64,000 nucleotides of DNA from positions 62,001-126,000 of the forward strand of contig NZ_JALHAP010000078.1 of the NCBI RefSeq assembly GCF_025215095.1, in the 5' to 3' direction. The position numbers and the translations under genes are program-made. This document shows positions 40,146 through 49,387 of this stretch, piece by piece; the stretch's first letter is position 1, and each line of letters opens with the position of its first letter. The stretch is from Dryocola boscaweniae. Its GTDB lineage: Bacteria > Pseudomonadota > Gammaproteobacteria > Enterobacterales > Enterobacteriaceae. The notes beneath the pieces are model-generated. The model was not told the origin of the DNA. It searched no databases and saw nothing but the letters and a program-made list of their open reading frames with translations.

Positions 40146-41512
40146 ATTTTGTCACCTGGCCCTGGCAGCACTGGGCAAAACTTCGCGGTGAGGCGAAGGC
40201 GCTCAGGCTGAGCAATGAAACCCTCGACTGGCAAACGCTTTGCCAGCGCGTCGATGTTCTGGCCGGCGGCTTCTGGCAGCAGGGCGTTCGCGAAGGACAA
40301 GGCGTTGCGCTGCGGGCCAGGAACAGCGCTGAAGCCGTGCTCTGCTGGCTTGCTTTGCTGCAATGCGGCGCGCGCGTTCTGCCGCTTAATCCCCAGTTGC
40401 CGGATGCTTTGCTTATGCAGTTGCTCCCCGGTTTAACCATCAGCCATGCGCTGGCGCTGGGAACTGACGCTCCTGTACCGGGCTTTACCTCGCTGAACGT
40501 TATACCAGGCAACAACTGGCAGGTTAACTGGCAGCCCGACAGGCTGGCTTCCATGACGTTAACCTCCGGCTCCAGCGGCCTGCCGAAAGCTGCGGCGCAT
40601 ACAAGCGAAGCGCATCTTGCCAGCGCGGCGGGGGTTTTATCCGCGATGAATTTTGGCCAGGACGATAGCTGGCTTTTATCGCTGCCGCTTTATCACGTTT
40701 CCGGTCAAGGGATTTTGTGGCGCTGGCTGCTTGCCGGCGGGCGTATGGCGGTGCGTGATTTGCATCCTCTTGGCGAGGCGCTTGAGGGATGCACCCATGC
40801 TTCGCTTGTGCCAACCCAGCTATGGCGTTTGCTCGAACAATCCCAGCCGCTGAGCCTGCGTGAAGTCTTACTCGGCGGCGCGGCGATTCCCGTTGAGTTA
40901 ACGGAGGCGGCACAGGCTCGCGGTGTGAACTGCTGGTGCGGCTATGGCTTAACCGAACTCGCGTCTACGGTTTGCGCCAAGCGTGCCGATGGGCTGCCGG
41001 ACGTCGGCGAAGCGCTGCCGGGACGGGAAGTGAAAATCGTCGACGAGGAAGTCTGGATCCGGGCTACAAGCCTTGCCAGCGGCTACTGGCAGCAAGGTAA
41101 ACTGGTTCCGTTGCTTAACAAGAATGGTTGGTTCAGCACCCGGGATCGCGGCGTATTAAACGGCAAGCGTTTAACAATCATCGGGCGTCTCGATAACCAG
41201 TTTTTCAGCGGTGGCGAGGGTATCCAGCCTGAAGAAATTGAGCGTGTGCTGGCGGCGCATCCGGCTGTGAAGCAGGCCTTTGTGGTGCCGATTGAGGATG
41301 CTGAATTTGGTCATCGTCCTGTTGCGGTGGTTGAAGCGGATGATGACTTTGACGTAACGCGACTTGAAGGTTGGGTGCAGGGAAAACTGGCGCGTTTTCA
41401 ACAGCCCGTGCGCTGGCTTCGTCTGTCGGAATCGCTAAAAGAGGGCGGGATAAAGATTTCGCGCAAAGCCGTGCAGGTATGGGTTGCGGGGAGCCAGCTC
41501 CCCGCAATTTGA
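40142..41512 (+). CDS. menE: o-Succinylbenzoate-CoA ligase
   Basis: A 456-residue acyl-adenylate-forming ligase that activates o-succinylbenzoate with CoA and ATP. The P-loop [15 protein letters not shown] near 140, [12 protein letters not shown] (A5) near 265, FSTRDRGVL (A7) near 340, and the C-terminal hinge and [10 protein letters not shown] (A10 Lys) are all present. The C-terminal tail after the A10 lysine ends AGSQLPAI, encoded by a perfect terminator-like hairpin. The stop is 1 bp from the stop of the convergent catalase gene. Last gene of the men operon. Confidence 0.95.
   Translation: MNFVTWPWQHWAKLRGEAKALRLSNETLDWQTLCQRVDVLAGGFWQQGVREGQGVALRARNSAEAVLCWLALLQCGARVLPLNPQLPDALLMQLLPGLTISHALALGTDAPVPGFTSLNVIPGNNWQVNWQPDRLASMTLTSGSSGLPKAAAHTSEAHLASAAGVLSAMNFGQDDSWLLSLPLYHVSGQGILWRWLLAGGRMAVRDLHPLGEALEGCTHASLVPTQLWRLLEQSQPLSLREVLLGGAAIPVELTEAAQARGVNCWCGYGLTELASTVCAKRADGLPDVGEALPGREVKIVDEEVWIRATSLASGYWQQGKLVPLLNKNGWFSTRDRGVLNGKRLTIIGRLDNQFFSGGEGIQPEEIERVLAAHPAVKQAFVVPIEDAEFGHRPVAVVEADDDFDVTRLEGWVQGKLARFQQPVRWLRLSESLKEGGIKISRKAVQVWVAGSQLPAI
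41484..41510. terminator. Hairpin inside the end of menE, shared with the catalase gene
   Basis: A perfect 10-bp GC-rich stem (TTGCGGGGAG/CTCCCCGCAA, loop CCAG) is followed by TTT on the + strand and AACCC on the other. It encodes the last codons of menE. It is the only terminator-like structure at this junction, where the two genes' stop codons are 1 bp apart. Confidence 0.7.
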
Positions 41513-41513
41513 G

Positions 41514-42962
41514 TTACTTCGCTTCTTTTAACGCTTTCAGCGCGTTGGCAACACCCGCGCCATATTCCGGATGAACCTCGCTGAACAGGCCAATCTGGCG
41601 TTCCTGAATGAATTCAGGCACGTCCTTCATGTCCCCTGCGATACGTCTGAACATGCGCTGATGCTCTTCGTCGCTCAGCAGATTATACAGCGCGCGCGGC
41701 TGGCTGAAGTAGTCGGTATCTTCGCGGTGGTTCCAGTGATCGGCCGCTCCTTCAATGCTAAGCGGCGGCTCGCTGAAATCAGGCTGTTCCTGGAAAACGC
41801 TAAAGCTGTTTGGCTCATAGGTTGGGCCATTGCCGCTGTTGCCATCAATACGCATTGCGCCATCGCGATGATAGTTATGGAACGGACATTTCGGCGCGTT
41901 CACCGGGATCTGATGATGGTTTACGCCCAGGCGGTAGCGGTGCGCGTCGCCGTAGGAGAACAGACGACCCTGCAGCATACGGTCCGGAGAGAAGCCAATG
42001 CCCGGCACCACGTTTGCCGGAGACATCGCCACCTGCTCAACCTCCGCAAAATAGTTGTCCGGGTTGCGGTTGAGTTCCAGCTCACCCACTTCAATCAGCG
42101 GATAGTCGCCGTGCGGCCAGACTTTGGTCAGATCAAACGGGTTGTAAGGCGTTTTTGAGGCCTCCGCTTCCGGCATGATCTGAACGTAGAATTTCCAGCG
42201 AGGGAAATTACCGCCTTCAATGGCGTCAAACAGATCGCGCTGGGAGCTTTCGCGGTCGCTGGCAACAAGTCCTGCCGCTTCATCATCCATCATATTGGCA
42301 ATTTCCTGCTGGGTTTTCAGGTGGAATTTTACCCAGAAGCGCTGATTGTCATGATTGATAAAGCTAAACGTATGGCTACCAAAACCGTGAATATGACGAT
42401 ACGAGCGCGGCAGGCCGCGGTCGCTGAAATCGATGGTTAGCTGATGCAGCGATTCCGGCAAATGAGAGAAGAAATCCCATTTATAGGTTGGATTACGCAG
42501 ATTGGTGCGCGGATCGCGTTTAACCACGTGGTTAAGGTCCGGGAACTTCAGCGGGTCGCGCAGATAGAAGACGGGCGTGTTGTTGCCCACCAAATCCCAG
42601 TTACCCTCTTCGGTATAGAATTTGATGGAGAAGCCGCGAATATCGCGTTCAGCGTCGGCGGCGCCACGCTCGCCAGCTACGGTTGAAAAACGAATAAAGA
42701 GATCGGTTTTCTTGCCAATTTCCGAGAACAGCTTCGCTCGGGTGTACCGGGTAATATCATGAGTGACGGTGAAAGTGCCGTATGCGCCTGAACCTTTGGC
42801 GTGCATACGACGCTCAGGGATCACTTCACGATCGAAATGAGCCAGCTTTTCAAGAAACCAGACGTCCTGTAACAACATCGGACCGCGGGGACCCGCTGTA
42901 GCGACATTGTTATTGTGGGCGACGGGCGCCCCGGCTGCGGTAGTTAATCCTTTCTTGTTCAT
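41514..42962 (-). CDS. Small-subunit heme catalase (KatA type)
   Basis: A monofunctional catalase of 482 residues that splits hydrogen peroxide. The distal His is in [14 protein letters not shown] near 58, the Asn in [14 protein letters not shown] near 130, and the proximal heme Tyr in [15 protein letters not shown] near 340. The length puts it in the small-subunit clade (clade 3), unlike the large E. coli KatE. No signal peptide, so cytoplasmic. The start [11 protein letters not shown] has GGAG upstream; an open frame of 11 further codons is less likely. It replaces the pmrD-arn-ais-nudI block that sits between menE and yfaZ in E. coli. Confidence 0.92.
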   Translation of the reverse strand: MNKKGLTTAAGAPVAHNNNVATAGPRGPMLLQDVWFLEKLAHFDREVIPERRMHAKGSGAYGTFTVTHDITRYTRAKLFSEIGKKTDLFIRFSTVAGERGAADAERDIRGFSIKFYTEEGNWDLVGNNTPVFYLRDPLKFPDLNHVVKRDPRTNLRNPTYKWDFFSHLPESLHQLTIDFSDRGLPRSYRHIHGFGSHTFSFINHDNQRFWVKFHLKTQQEIANMMDDEAAGLVASDRESSQRDLFDAIEGGNFPRWKFYVQIMPEAEASKTPYNPFDLTKVWPHGDYPLIEVGELELNRNPDNYFAEVEQVAMSPANVVPGIGFSPDRMLQGRLFSYGDAHRYRLGVNHHQIPVNAPKCPFHNYHRDGAMRIDGNSGNGPTYEPNSFSVFQEQPDFSEPPLSIEGAADHWNHREDTDYFSQPRALYNLLSDEEHQRMFRRIAGDMKDVPEFIQERQIGLFSEVHPEYGAGVANALKALKEAK

Positions 42963-43225
42963 TGTTGTCTCCATGAAGGATAAAAAGTAAGCCATAACTG
43001 CGTGTCTGAAACTGCTGTTTATTCTTCAGCAAGTCATGTCTGAGGACAATTTGGCACTTTCTATCGCTGCTATTCCTTGATCCTGTCATGCAAATGCAGA
43101 ACCATTTTCAATTTCTTACAAACAAACCCTCAATCGCTTTCTCAAAGCGTTGAATACGTAGCGCCTGCCTGTACAATCTGCGTTTTTTCGGGATTACCCT
43201 TTTTCTTTAAATCAGGATCCAAGGA

Positions 43226-43768
43226 ATGAACAAACTAATCATGGCTGGTATTGCTGGCTTAGCACTGGTTTCCGCTACTGCCAACGCTATTAGCATCAGC
43301 GGAGAAGCGGGCGAAAAATACACCAACGTGGGCGTAGGTTTTGGTACCGAAACTAGCGGCATTGCGGTTACCGGCAACTACGCGCATAGCGATGACGACG
43401 GCGATATTGTTGGGCTGGGTTTAGGCCTGAATCTGCCGCTGGGGCCGTTTATGGGTACCGTTGGGGGCAAAGGTATTTACCTGAACCCAAAAGACGGTGA
43501 CGAAGGTTATGCGGTTGCCGTAGGCGGTGGTTTGAGCTGGCCTGTTACCGATAGCTTCACCGTTTTTGGCGACTACTATTATTCACCGGATTCGCTCTCA
43601 AGCGGCGTGAAAAACTACCAGGAAGCCAGCGCGGGTGCGCGTTTGAGCATTCTGCGTCCTGTCAGCATCGAAGCGGGCTACCGTTATATCGGTCTTGACG
43701 GCAAAGATGGCGATCGCAACAACGTTATTGCCGATGGCCCTTATGTTGGCGTGAGCGCACGTTTCTGA
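43226..43768 (+). CDS. yfaZ: YfaZ-family outer-membrane protein
   Basis: A 180-residue protein with a Sec signal peptide (MNKLIMAGIAGLALVSATANA, cut before ISISGEAG). The mature part is made of alternating beta-strand-like segments ending in the C-terminal aromatic signature VGVSARF, typical of outer-membrane barrels. The charged turns (HSDDDGDIVGLG, NPKDGDEGY) fit periplasmic or surface loops. Function unknown in E. coli. A hairpin follows 18 bp downstream, and 263 bp separate its start from the divergent catalase gene. Confidence 0.92.
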   Translation: MNKLIMAGIAGLALVSATANAISISGEAGEKYTNVGVGFGTETSGIAVTGNYAHSDDDGDIVGLGLGLNLPLGPFMGTVGGKGIYLNPKDGDEGYAVAVGGGLSWPVTDSFTVFGDYYYSPDSLSSGVKNYQEASAGARLSILRPVSIEAGYRYIGLDGKDGDRNNVIADGPYVGVSARF

Positions 43769-43785
43769 TCTGTTAGCTTTCTCTG

Positions 43786-43806
43786 GCCGCGGCGTCCTGC
43801 CGCGGC
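43786..43806 (+). terminator. yfaZ terminator-like hairpin
   Basis: The self-complementary arm GCCGCGGC occurs twice around GTCCT, 18 bases after the stop. The tail TGTTGCATTT has only a weak T-run, so termination strength is uncertain. Confidence 0.6.
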
Positions 43807-43877
43807 TGTTGCATTTCCCCGCCCATCCCACCGCGCTTAGGCTATAGTGAACCGTTATCTTCCCGCGGAGTAAATCG

Positions 43878-45074
43878 ATGATAAAAGTGGAAATGCTCTC
43901 TACCGGCGACGAAGTGTTATACGGGCAAATCGTTGACACTAACGCTGCCTGGCTTGCCGATTACCTGTTTAACCAGGGTTTACCGATGTCGCGCCGAAAT
44001 ACGGTGGGCGACAGTCTTGAAGATTTGATCGCCGTGCTCAAAGAGCGCAGCGAGCAGGCTGATATTCTTATCGTCAACGGGGGGCTTGGGCCAACCAGCG
44101 ATGATTTAAGCGCGTTGGCCGCCGCTCGTGCGGCAGGCGTTGAGCTTGTAGAACATAAAGAGTGGCTCACGCATATGGAGCAATTCTTCTCCGACCGCGG
44201 GCGAGTCATGGCTCCGAGCAACCGCAAGCAGGCGCTCATCCCGGCAAACAGCGAAATGGTGGATAATCCCGTCGGCACGGCCTGCGGCTTCGCCATGACG
44301 TTGAATCGCTGCCTGATATTCTTCACGCCCGGCGTACCGTCTGAGTTTAAGGTGATGGTGGATAAACAAATCATGCCCCGCCTGCGTGAACGCTTTACTC
44401 TGCCAGAGCCGCCGGTTTGCCTGCGTCTGACAACGTTCGGCCGTTCGGAAAGCGAGCTTGCTCAGAGCCTGGATCCGCTTGCGTTACCTGCGGGCGCGGT
44501 AATGGGCTATCGCTCATCCATGCCCATCATTGAGCTAAAACTTACCGGGCCTGCCAGCCTGCGAAAAGCAATGGAGGCCGTCTGGCCGCAGGTGCAGCGT
44601 GTGGCGGGTGAAAGCGTCATTTTTGAGGGAACGGAAGGCCTGCCTGCGCAGCTTGCCGAACGTCTGAAAGCGAAAGGGCTGAGTATCGCAATCGGCGAAC
44701 GCTTCACCGCAGGCCTGCTTTGCCAGCAGCTTTCAAACGCGCAGGCGCCGCTTGGCAACAGCAGCGTTTTATCACCCGTGTCTGAATCGCTCTCTGAGAC
44801 AGCCGAACGGGCGAAAGATTTAGCCGCGCAGGCGGGATGCGACCTGGCGCTGGTCGTTGGTTCCATCAATGACGATCTTCTTAATTTCGCGTTGCACACC
44901 CCAACGGGCACGCAGGGTTTATGCGTGAAATTTAATGTCAACCGCCACGGTTTGCGCGTTCGTCAGGAAGTGTGCGCCATGATGGCGCTTAATATGCTGC
45001 GCCGCTGGCTCAATGGCTGGGACGTAGCCGCCGAACATGGCTGGATTAATATCGTCGAGGCTATCGAAATCTAA
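43878..45074 (+). CDS. yfaY: CinA-like protein YfaY
   Basis: A 398-residue cytoplasmic protein. The N-terminal MoCF/MoaB-like domain opens IKVEMLSTGDEVLYGQIVDT and has VNGGLGPTSDDLSALAA near 60, then TPGVPSEFKVMVD. The C-terminal CinA (PncC-like) domain starts near 250. PncC-type enzymes deamidate nicotinamide mononucleotide, but in the E. coli homologue YfaY this activity has been reported lacking; here SIAIGERFTAGLLCQQLS departs from the usual ES(C/S)TGG motif, so the C-domain is probably inactive. This is partly from recall. Confidence 0.9.
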   Translation: MIKVEMLSTGDEVLYGQIVDTNAAWLADYLFNQGLPMSRRNTVGDSLEDLIAVLKERSEQADILIVNGGLGPTSDDLSALAAARAAGVELVEHKEWLTHMEQFFSDRGRVMAPSNRKQALIPANSEMVDNPVGTACGFAMTLNRCLIFFTPGVPSEFKVMVDKQIMPRLRERFTLPEPPVCLRLTTFGRSESELAQSLDPLALPAGAVMGYRSSMPIIELKLTGPASLRKAMEAVWPQVQRVAGESVIFEGTEGLPAQLAERLKAKGLSIAIGERFTAGLLCQQLSNAQAPLGNSSVLSPVSESLSETAERAKDLAAQAGCDLALVVGSINDDLLNFALHTPTGTQGLCVKFNVNRHGLRVRQEVCAMMALNMLRRWLNGWDVAAEHGWINIVEAIEI

Positions 45075-45080
45075 ACATCA

Positions 45081-45125
45081 GGCGAGCGCCCGAGTCTGCA
45101 AGAGAATCAGGTGCTCGCCTTTTTA
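45081..45125 (+). terminator. yfaY terminator
   Basis: A 10-bp stem with one G-T pair (GGCGAGCGCC/GGTGCTCGCC) and a 19-nt loop, followed by TTTTT. It lies 7 bases after the yfaY stop. Confidence 0.85.
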
Positions 45126-45314
45126 CTGACGAACCTTTCAATCTGCCCTCTCCAGTTTTCACAATCTGTCACTACCAGACTCCTCCTCCAAAGAATGCCC
45201 GTGCTTAGCTGCAACCAAAAAACGATGTTTTATATCGAGCAAATTCGAGTATTAATCGAAAGTTAAGTGTGATGTCATGCACCATTTCGCTAATTTGTAA
45301 TAAAAATGTAACGC

Positions 45315-45334
45315 GATGTGCGATGTTTCACACT
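45315..45334 (+). promoter_or_regulatory. CRP-like site upstream of glpT
   Basis: TGTGC-GATGTT-TCACA matches 9 of 10 core positions of the CRP consensus TGTGA-N6-TCACA. It lies about 75 bases before the glpT ATG. The pattern AACATGCGCTCG...GAACATT just downstream could be part of a GlpR operator, but it is only a loose match. The gap 45126-45408 contains no gene. Confidence 0.6.
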
Positions 45335-45408
45335 AAACGAAGGCGATAATTATTAACATGCGCTCGCAAAAGAACATTGCTTAACAAAAAACGGCCACGG
45401 AGGCATTA

Positions 45409-46761
45409 ATGCTAAGTATTTTCAAACCCGCAGCGCATCAGTCACGGCTGAAGACGGAGCAAATCGATCCGACCTATCGACGCCTGCGCTGGCAAATCTT
45501 CATGGGGATTTTCTTCGGTTACGCGGCTTATTACCTGGTGCGTAAAAACTTCACCCTTGCGATGCCGTACCTGGTGGATCAGGGCTTCTCGCGTGGCGAC
45601 CTGGGCTTTGCGCTTTCCGGTATTTCCATCGCCTACGGGTTTTCCAAGTTCATTATGGGGTCCGTTTCTGACCGTTCGAATCCCCGGGTCTTTCTGCCCG
45701 CCGGGCTTATTCTGGCTGCCGCCGTCATGCTGTTTATGGGGTTTGTTCCCTGGGCCACGTCCAGCATCGCGGTGATGTTTGTGCTGCTGTTTTTATGCGG
45801 CTGGTTCCAGGGAATGGGATGGCCGCCGTGCGGGCGTACCATGGTGCACTGGTGGTCGCAGAAGGAGCGCGGAGGCATCGTTTCAATCTGGAACTGCGCC
45901 CATAACGTCGGCGGAGGGCTTCCACCGCTGCTGTTCCTGTTGGGTATGGCGTGGTTTAACGACTGGCATGCCGCGTTGTATATGCCTGCCTTCGCGGCGA
46001 TTCTTGTCGCGCTGATTGCTTTTAGTTTGATGCGCGATACGCCGCAGTCCTGCGGTTTGCCGCCCATTGAGGAGTACAAAAACGATTACCCGGACGACTA
46101 CAGTGAAAATGCGGAAGAAGAGCTGACGGCCAGACAGATCTTCATGCAGTACGTTTTCCCGAACCGCCTGCTGTGGTACATCGCTATTGCTAACGTCTTC
46201 GTTTATTTACTGCGTTACGGCATCCTTGACTGGTCCCCGACCTATCTCAAAGAGGTGAAGCATTTCGCGCTGGATAAATCTTCCTGGGCCTACTTCCTTT
46301 ATGAATATGCAGGGATTCCGGGAACGCTGCTGTGCGGCTGGATGTCGGATAAAGTATTCCGGGGCAATCGCGGCGCGACGGGCGTGTTCTTTATGACGCT
46401 TGTGACCATCGCGACGGTGGTGTACTGGTTAAACCCGCCGGGCAATCCGGGCATTGATATGGCCTGCATGATTGTGATTGGCTTCCTGATTTATGGCCCG
46501 GTAATGCTGATTGGTCTGCACGCGCTTGAGCTGGCGCCGAAAAAGGCCGCGGGAACGGCAGCCGGCTTCACCGGCCTGTTCGGCTACCTGGGGGGCTCGG
46601 TTGCGGCGAGCGCCATCGTGGGCTACACCGTGGACTTCTTCGGCTGGGACGGCGGTTTCATGGTGATGATCGGCGGCAGCGTGCTGGCGGTTATTCTCCT
46701 GCTGGTCGTGATGATGGGTGAGAAAAAGCACCACCGCGACAGGCTGATGAAAAATAGCTAA
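45409..46761 (+). CDS. glpT: Glycerol-3-phosphate:phosphate antiporter
   Basis: A 450-residue major facilitator protein with 12 helices, of the organophosphate:phosphate antiporter family. The substrate-binding arginine near 45 is in [31 protein letters not shown] is the MFS loop signature, and [20 protein letters not shown] holds the second Arg region. It brings glycerol-3-phosphate, and fosfomycin, across the inner membrane in exchange for phosphate. glpQ follows after 10 bp. In E. coli glpT diverges from glpABC, but here the upstream neighbour is yfaY. Confidence 0.97.
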   Translation: MLSIFKPAAHQSRLKTEQIDPTYRRLRWQIFMGIFFGYAAYYLVRKNFTLAMPYLVDQGFSRGDLGFALSGISIAYGFSKFIMGSVSDRSNPRVFLPAGLILAAAVMLFMGFVPWATSSIAVMFVLLFLCGWFQGMGWPPCGRTMVHWWSQKERGGIVSIWNCAHNVGGGLPPLLFLLGMAWFNDWHAALYMPAFAAILVALIAFSLMRDTPQSCGLPPIEEYKNDYPDDYSENAEEELTARQIFMQYVFPNRLLWYIAIANVFVYLLRYGILDWSPTYLKEVKHFALDKSSWAYFLYEYAGIPGTLLCGWMSDKVFRGNRGATGVFFMTLVTIATVVYWLNPPGNPGIDMACMIVIGFLIYGPVMLIGLHALELAPKKAAGTAAGFTGLFGYLGGSVAASAIVGYTVDFFGWDGGFMVMIGGSVLAVILLLVVMMGEKKHHRDRLMKNS

Positions 46762-46771
46762 GGAGTCAGGG

Positions 46772-47836
46772 ATGAAACCCGTTGTGAAACAGGTTCTGAG
46801 CGTGCTGTCAGGCATGCTCATCTGTGCTGCGGTACAGGCGCAGGACAAAATAGTCATCGCCCATCGGGGCGCCAGCGGCTATCTGCCGGAACATAGCCTG
46901 CCTTCAAAGGCGATGGCCTATGCGCAGGGGGCAGATTATCTGGAGCAGGATCTGGTGATGACCAAAGACGACAGGCTGGTGGTGCTGCATGACCACTATC
47001 TTGATCGTGTGACGGACGTGGCCCGGCGCTTCCCGGACCGGGCGCGTAATGATGGCCGCTACTATGCCATCGACTTTACGCTGGACGAAATCAAAACCCT
47101 GACGTTTACCGAGGGCTTCGATATCGTGGAGGGAAAAGCGGTGCAGACGTTTCCGGGCCGCTTCCCGATGGGCAAATCCGATTTCCGGATTCACACCTTT
47201 GAAGAGGAGATTGAATTCGTTCAGGGGCTGAACCACTCTACAGGGAAAAATATCGGTATCTATCCGGAAATCAAAGCGCCATGGTTCCATCATCAGGAAG
47301 GGAAGGATATCGCGGCAAAAACGCTGGCGGTGCTTAAAGAGTACGGCTATAGCGGCAAGGACGATAAGGTTTACTTGCAATGTTTTGACGCCAATGAGCT
47401 TAAGCGTATCAAAACCCGGCTGGAGCCCGCTATGGGCATGGATCTGAAGCTGGTCCAGCTTATCGCCTACAGCGACTGGAACGAAACGCAGGAGAAACAG
47501 GCGGACGGCAAATGGGTCAACTACAGCTATGACTGGATGTTTAAACCTGGCGCCATGAGGCAGATTGCACAGTACGCGGACGGGATAGGGCCTGACTATC
47601 ATATGCTGGTCGCCGAAGGTTCAGCAAAAGGCAACGTTAAATTGACCAGTATGGTCAACGAGGCGCACGCCAGCCGCCTGACCGTGCATCCTTACACCGT
47701 GCGGGCAGATGCTTTGCCGGAGTACGTCAGCGACGTAAATCAGCTCTTTGACGTGCTTTATTACAAGGCTGGCGTCGACGGCTTGTTTACGGATTTTCCG
47801 GATAAAGGCGTGCAGTTCTTACGGCAGAAGCAGTAA
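46772..47836 (+). CDS. glpQ: Periplasmic glycerophosphodiester phosphodiesterase
   Basis: A 354-residue periplasmic enzyme that hydrolyses glycerophosphodiesters to glycerol-3-phosphate, feeding GlpT. It has a Sec signal peptide ending near CAAVQAQDK, and the GDPD motif VIAHRGASGYLPEHSL follows right after cleavage. Calcium and catalytic residues are in VLHDHYLDRVTDVARRF (His/Asp) and GIYPEIKAPWFH (Glu). Second gene of the glpTQ operon. A terminator follows after 7 bp. Confidence 0.97.
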   Translation: MKPVVKQVLSVLSGMLICAAVQAQDKIVIAHRGASGYLPEHSLPSKAMAYAQGADYLEQDLVMTKDDRLVVLHDHYLDRVTDVARRFPDRARNDGRYYAIDFTLDEIKTLTFTEGFDIVEGKAVQTFPGRFPMGKSDFRIHTFEEEIEFVQGLNHSTGKNIGIYPEIKAPWFHHQEGKDIAAKTLAVLKEYGYSGKDDKVYLQCFDANELKRIKTRLEPAMGMDLKLVQLIAYSDWNETQEKQADGKWVNYSYDWMFKPGAMRQIAQYADGIGPDYHMLVAEGSAKGNVKLTSMVNEAHASRLTVHPYTVRADALPEYVSDVNQLFDVLYYKAGVDGLFTDFPDKGVQFLRQKQ

Positions 47837-47843
47837 GTAAACT

Positions 47844-47868
47844 AAAGGGCCGCTTAGCGGCCCTTTTT
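47844..47868. terminator. glpQ / yfaE shared terminator
   Basis: A 10-bp stem (AAAGGGCCGC/GCGGCCCTTT, loop TTA) ends in a T-run on the + strand. Its right edge overlaps the yfaE stop codon on the other strand, so it probably serves both convergent transcripts. Confidence 0.9.
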
Positions 47869-48121
47869 ACATTTCGATTTCGATATCGCCCTGCGCCTGG
47901 CAGCAGCAGGGCAAAATTTCACCGGGCTGGATAAAGGCCAGCGGCTCGGTAAGCCACTTAACCTGCCCTGCGAGCAGCCGCGTACGACACGATCCGCAAT
48001 AACCCTCTCTGCACTGATACTCGACGGCGACCTGGTGGTGTTCCAGCGCCGCCAGCAGGGAAGGGGGTTCTTCCTGACATGTTAACTGCGCGCCGGTAAT
48101 GCGAAGCGTAATACGGCTCAT
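47867..48121 (-). CDS. yfaE: 2Fe-2S ferredoxin for NrdB cofactor maintenance
   Basis: An 84-residue plant-type ferredoxin. The ligands are in YQCREGYCGSCRTRLL (C-x4-C-x2-C) and a later Cys in EILPCCCQAQ. In E. coli, YfaE gives electrons for assembly and repair of the diferric-tyrosyl radical in NrdB. It starts 3 bp after nrdB and is the third gene of nrdAB-yfaE. The extra cysteine next to the fourth ligand is unusual but not necessarily meaningful. Confidence 0.95.
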   Translation of the reverse strand: MSRITLRITGAQLTCQEEPPSLLAALEHHQVAVEYQCREGYCGSCRTRLLAGQVKWLTEPLAFIQPGEILPCCCQAQGDIEIEM

Positions 48122-48124
48122 GGC

Positions 48125-49255
48125 TTAGAGCTGGAAGTTGCTCAGGTCGTCGGCGTCGATATTGGAATCAATTTGACCGACCAGATAAGAACTCACCTCC
48201 ACTTCCTGCGGCGCAACCTGCACGTTGTCTGACACCAGCCACGCGTTGATCCATGGGATTGGGTTAGAACGGGTTTTAAACGGCAGATCGAGGCCAACGG
48301 CCTGCATGCGGATATTGGTGATGTAATCCACATACTGGCACAGGATGTCTTTATTCAGGCCGATCATCGAACCGTCGCGAAACAGGTAGCTTGCCCATTC
48401 TTTCTCTTGTTCGGCGGCCAGCACGAACAGGTCGTAGCACTGCTGGCGGCATTCGAGGGCGATTTCCGCCATTTCCGGATCGTCTTCACCGGAGCGCATC
48501 AGGTTCAGCATGTGCTGGGTGCCGGTCAGGTGCAGCGCTTCGTCACGGGCGATCAGCTTGATGATTTTGGCGTTGCCTTCCATCAGCTCGCGCTCGGCGA
48601 AGGCGAAAGAGCAGGCAAAGCTTACGTAGAAGCGGATGGCTTCCAGCGCGTTTACGCTCATCAGGCAGAGATAAAGCTGTTTTTTCAGCGCGCGCAGGTT
48701 AACGGTGACGGTTTTACCGTTGACGTTATGTGTGCCTTCGCCCAGCAAATGCCAGTAGCTGGTCATTTCAATAAGATCGTCGTAGTAGCCGGAGATATCT
48801 TTGGCGCGCTTCTTGATCTCTTCGTTAGTCACGATATCGTCAAACACAATCGCCGGGTCGTTAACGATGTTGCGGATGATATGCGTGTAAGAGCGCGAGT
48901 GGATCGTTTCGGAAAACGCCCAGGTTTCCACCCAGGTTTCCAGCTCCGGAATAGAAATCAGCGGCAGCAGGGCAACGTTTGGGCTGCGTCCCTGGATGGA
49001 GTCGAGCAGCGTCTGATATTTCAGGTTGCTGATAAAAATGTGCTTTTCATGTTCCGGCAGGGCCTGATAGTCAATGCGGTCACGGGACACATCCACTTCC
49101 TCCGGACGCCAGAAGAAGGAGAGTTGTTTTTCAATCAGCTTTTCGAAGATGTCATATTTTTGCTGATCGTAACGTGCCACGTTCACCGGCTGGCCAAAGA
49201 ACATCGGCTCAGCAAGCTGGTTGTTTTTCGTTTGTGAAAAAGTGGTGTAAGCCAT
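48125..49255 (-). CDS. nrdB: Ribonucleoside-diphosphate reductase 1, beta subunit
   Basis: A 376-residue diiron protein (class Ia) that stores the tyrosyl radical used by NrdA. In Met-1 numbering, iron ligands Glu116 and His119 and the radical Tyr123 are in [15 protein letters not shown]. Later ligands are in [20 protein letters not shown] and [11 protein letters not shown]. The C-terminus ([10 protein letters not shown]) is the docking tail for NrdA. It follows nrdA after a 132-bp gap that holds two REP palindromes. Confidence 0.97.
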   Translation of the reverse strand: MAYTTFSQTKNNQLAEPMFFGQPVNVARYDQQKYDIFEKLIEKQLSFFWRPEEVDVSRDRIDYQALPEHEKHIFISNLKYQTLLDSIQGRSPNVALLPLISIPELETWVETWAFSETIHSRSYTHIIRNIVNDPAIVFDDIVTNEEIKKRAKDISGYYDDLIEMTSYWHLLGEGTHNVNGKTVTVNLRALKKQLYLCLMSVNALEAIRFYVSFACSFAFAERELMEGNAKIIKLIARDEALHLTGTQHMLNLMRSGEDDPEMAEIALECRQQCYDLFVLAAEQEKEWASYLFRDGSMIGLNKDILCQYVDYITNIRMQAVGLDLPFKTRSNPIPWINAWLVSDNVQVAPQEVEVSSYLVGQIDSNIDADDLSNFQL

Positions 49256-49284
49256 TAATGTGAGTCCTGTTGTAGAACTGAATG

Positions 49285-49366
49285 CCGGATGGCGCGGGGC
49301 TAATCCGGCCTACGTATTTTCGAACCGCGTATTCTGTAGGGCGGGTAAGCAGGGCGCCACCCGCCA
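49285..49366. repeat. REP pair in the nrdA-nrdB gap
   Basis: Two opposite units: GCCGGATGGCGCGGGGCTAA then TCCGGCCTAC (49285-49314), the best REP match in the window; and GTAGGGCGGGTAAGC through GCCACCCGCC (49337-49366). They could influence nrdA message stability relative to nrdB. Confidence 0.85.
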
Positions 49367-49387
49367 CAGGGCGATGAAAAAACGGCG

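Noticed and set aside
48407..49237. A 276-codon frame antisense to nrdB.
   Set aside because: Shadow frame of a conserved gene with no ribosome site.
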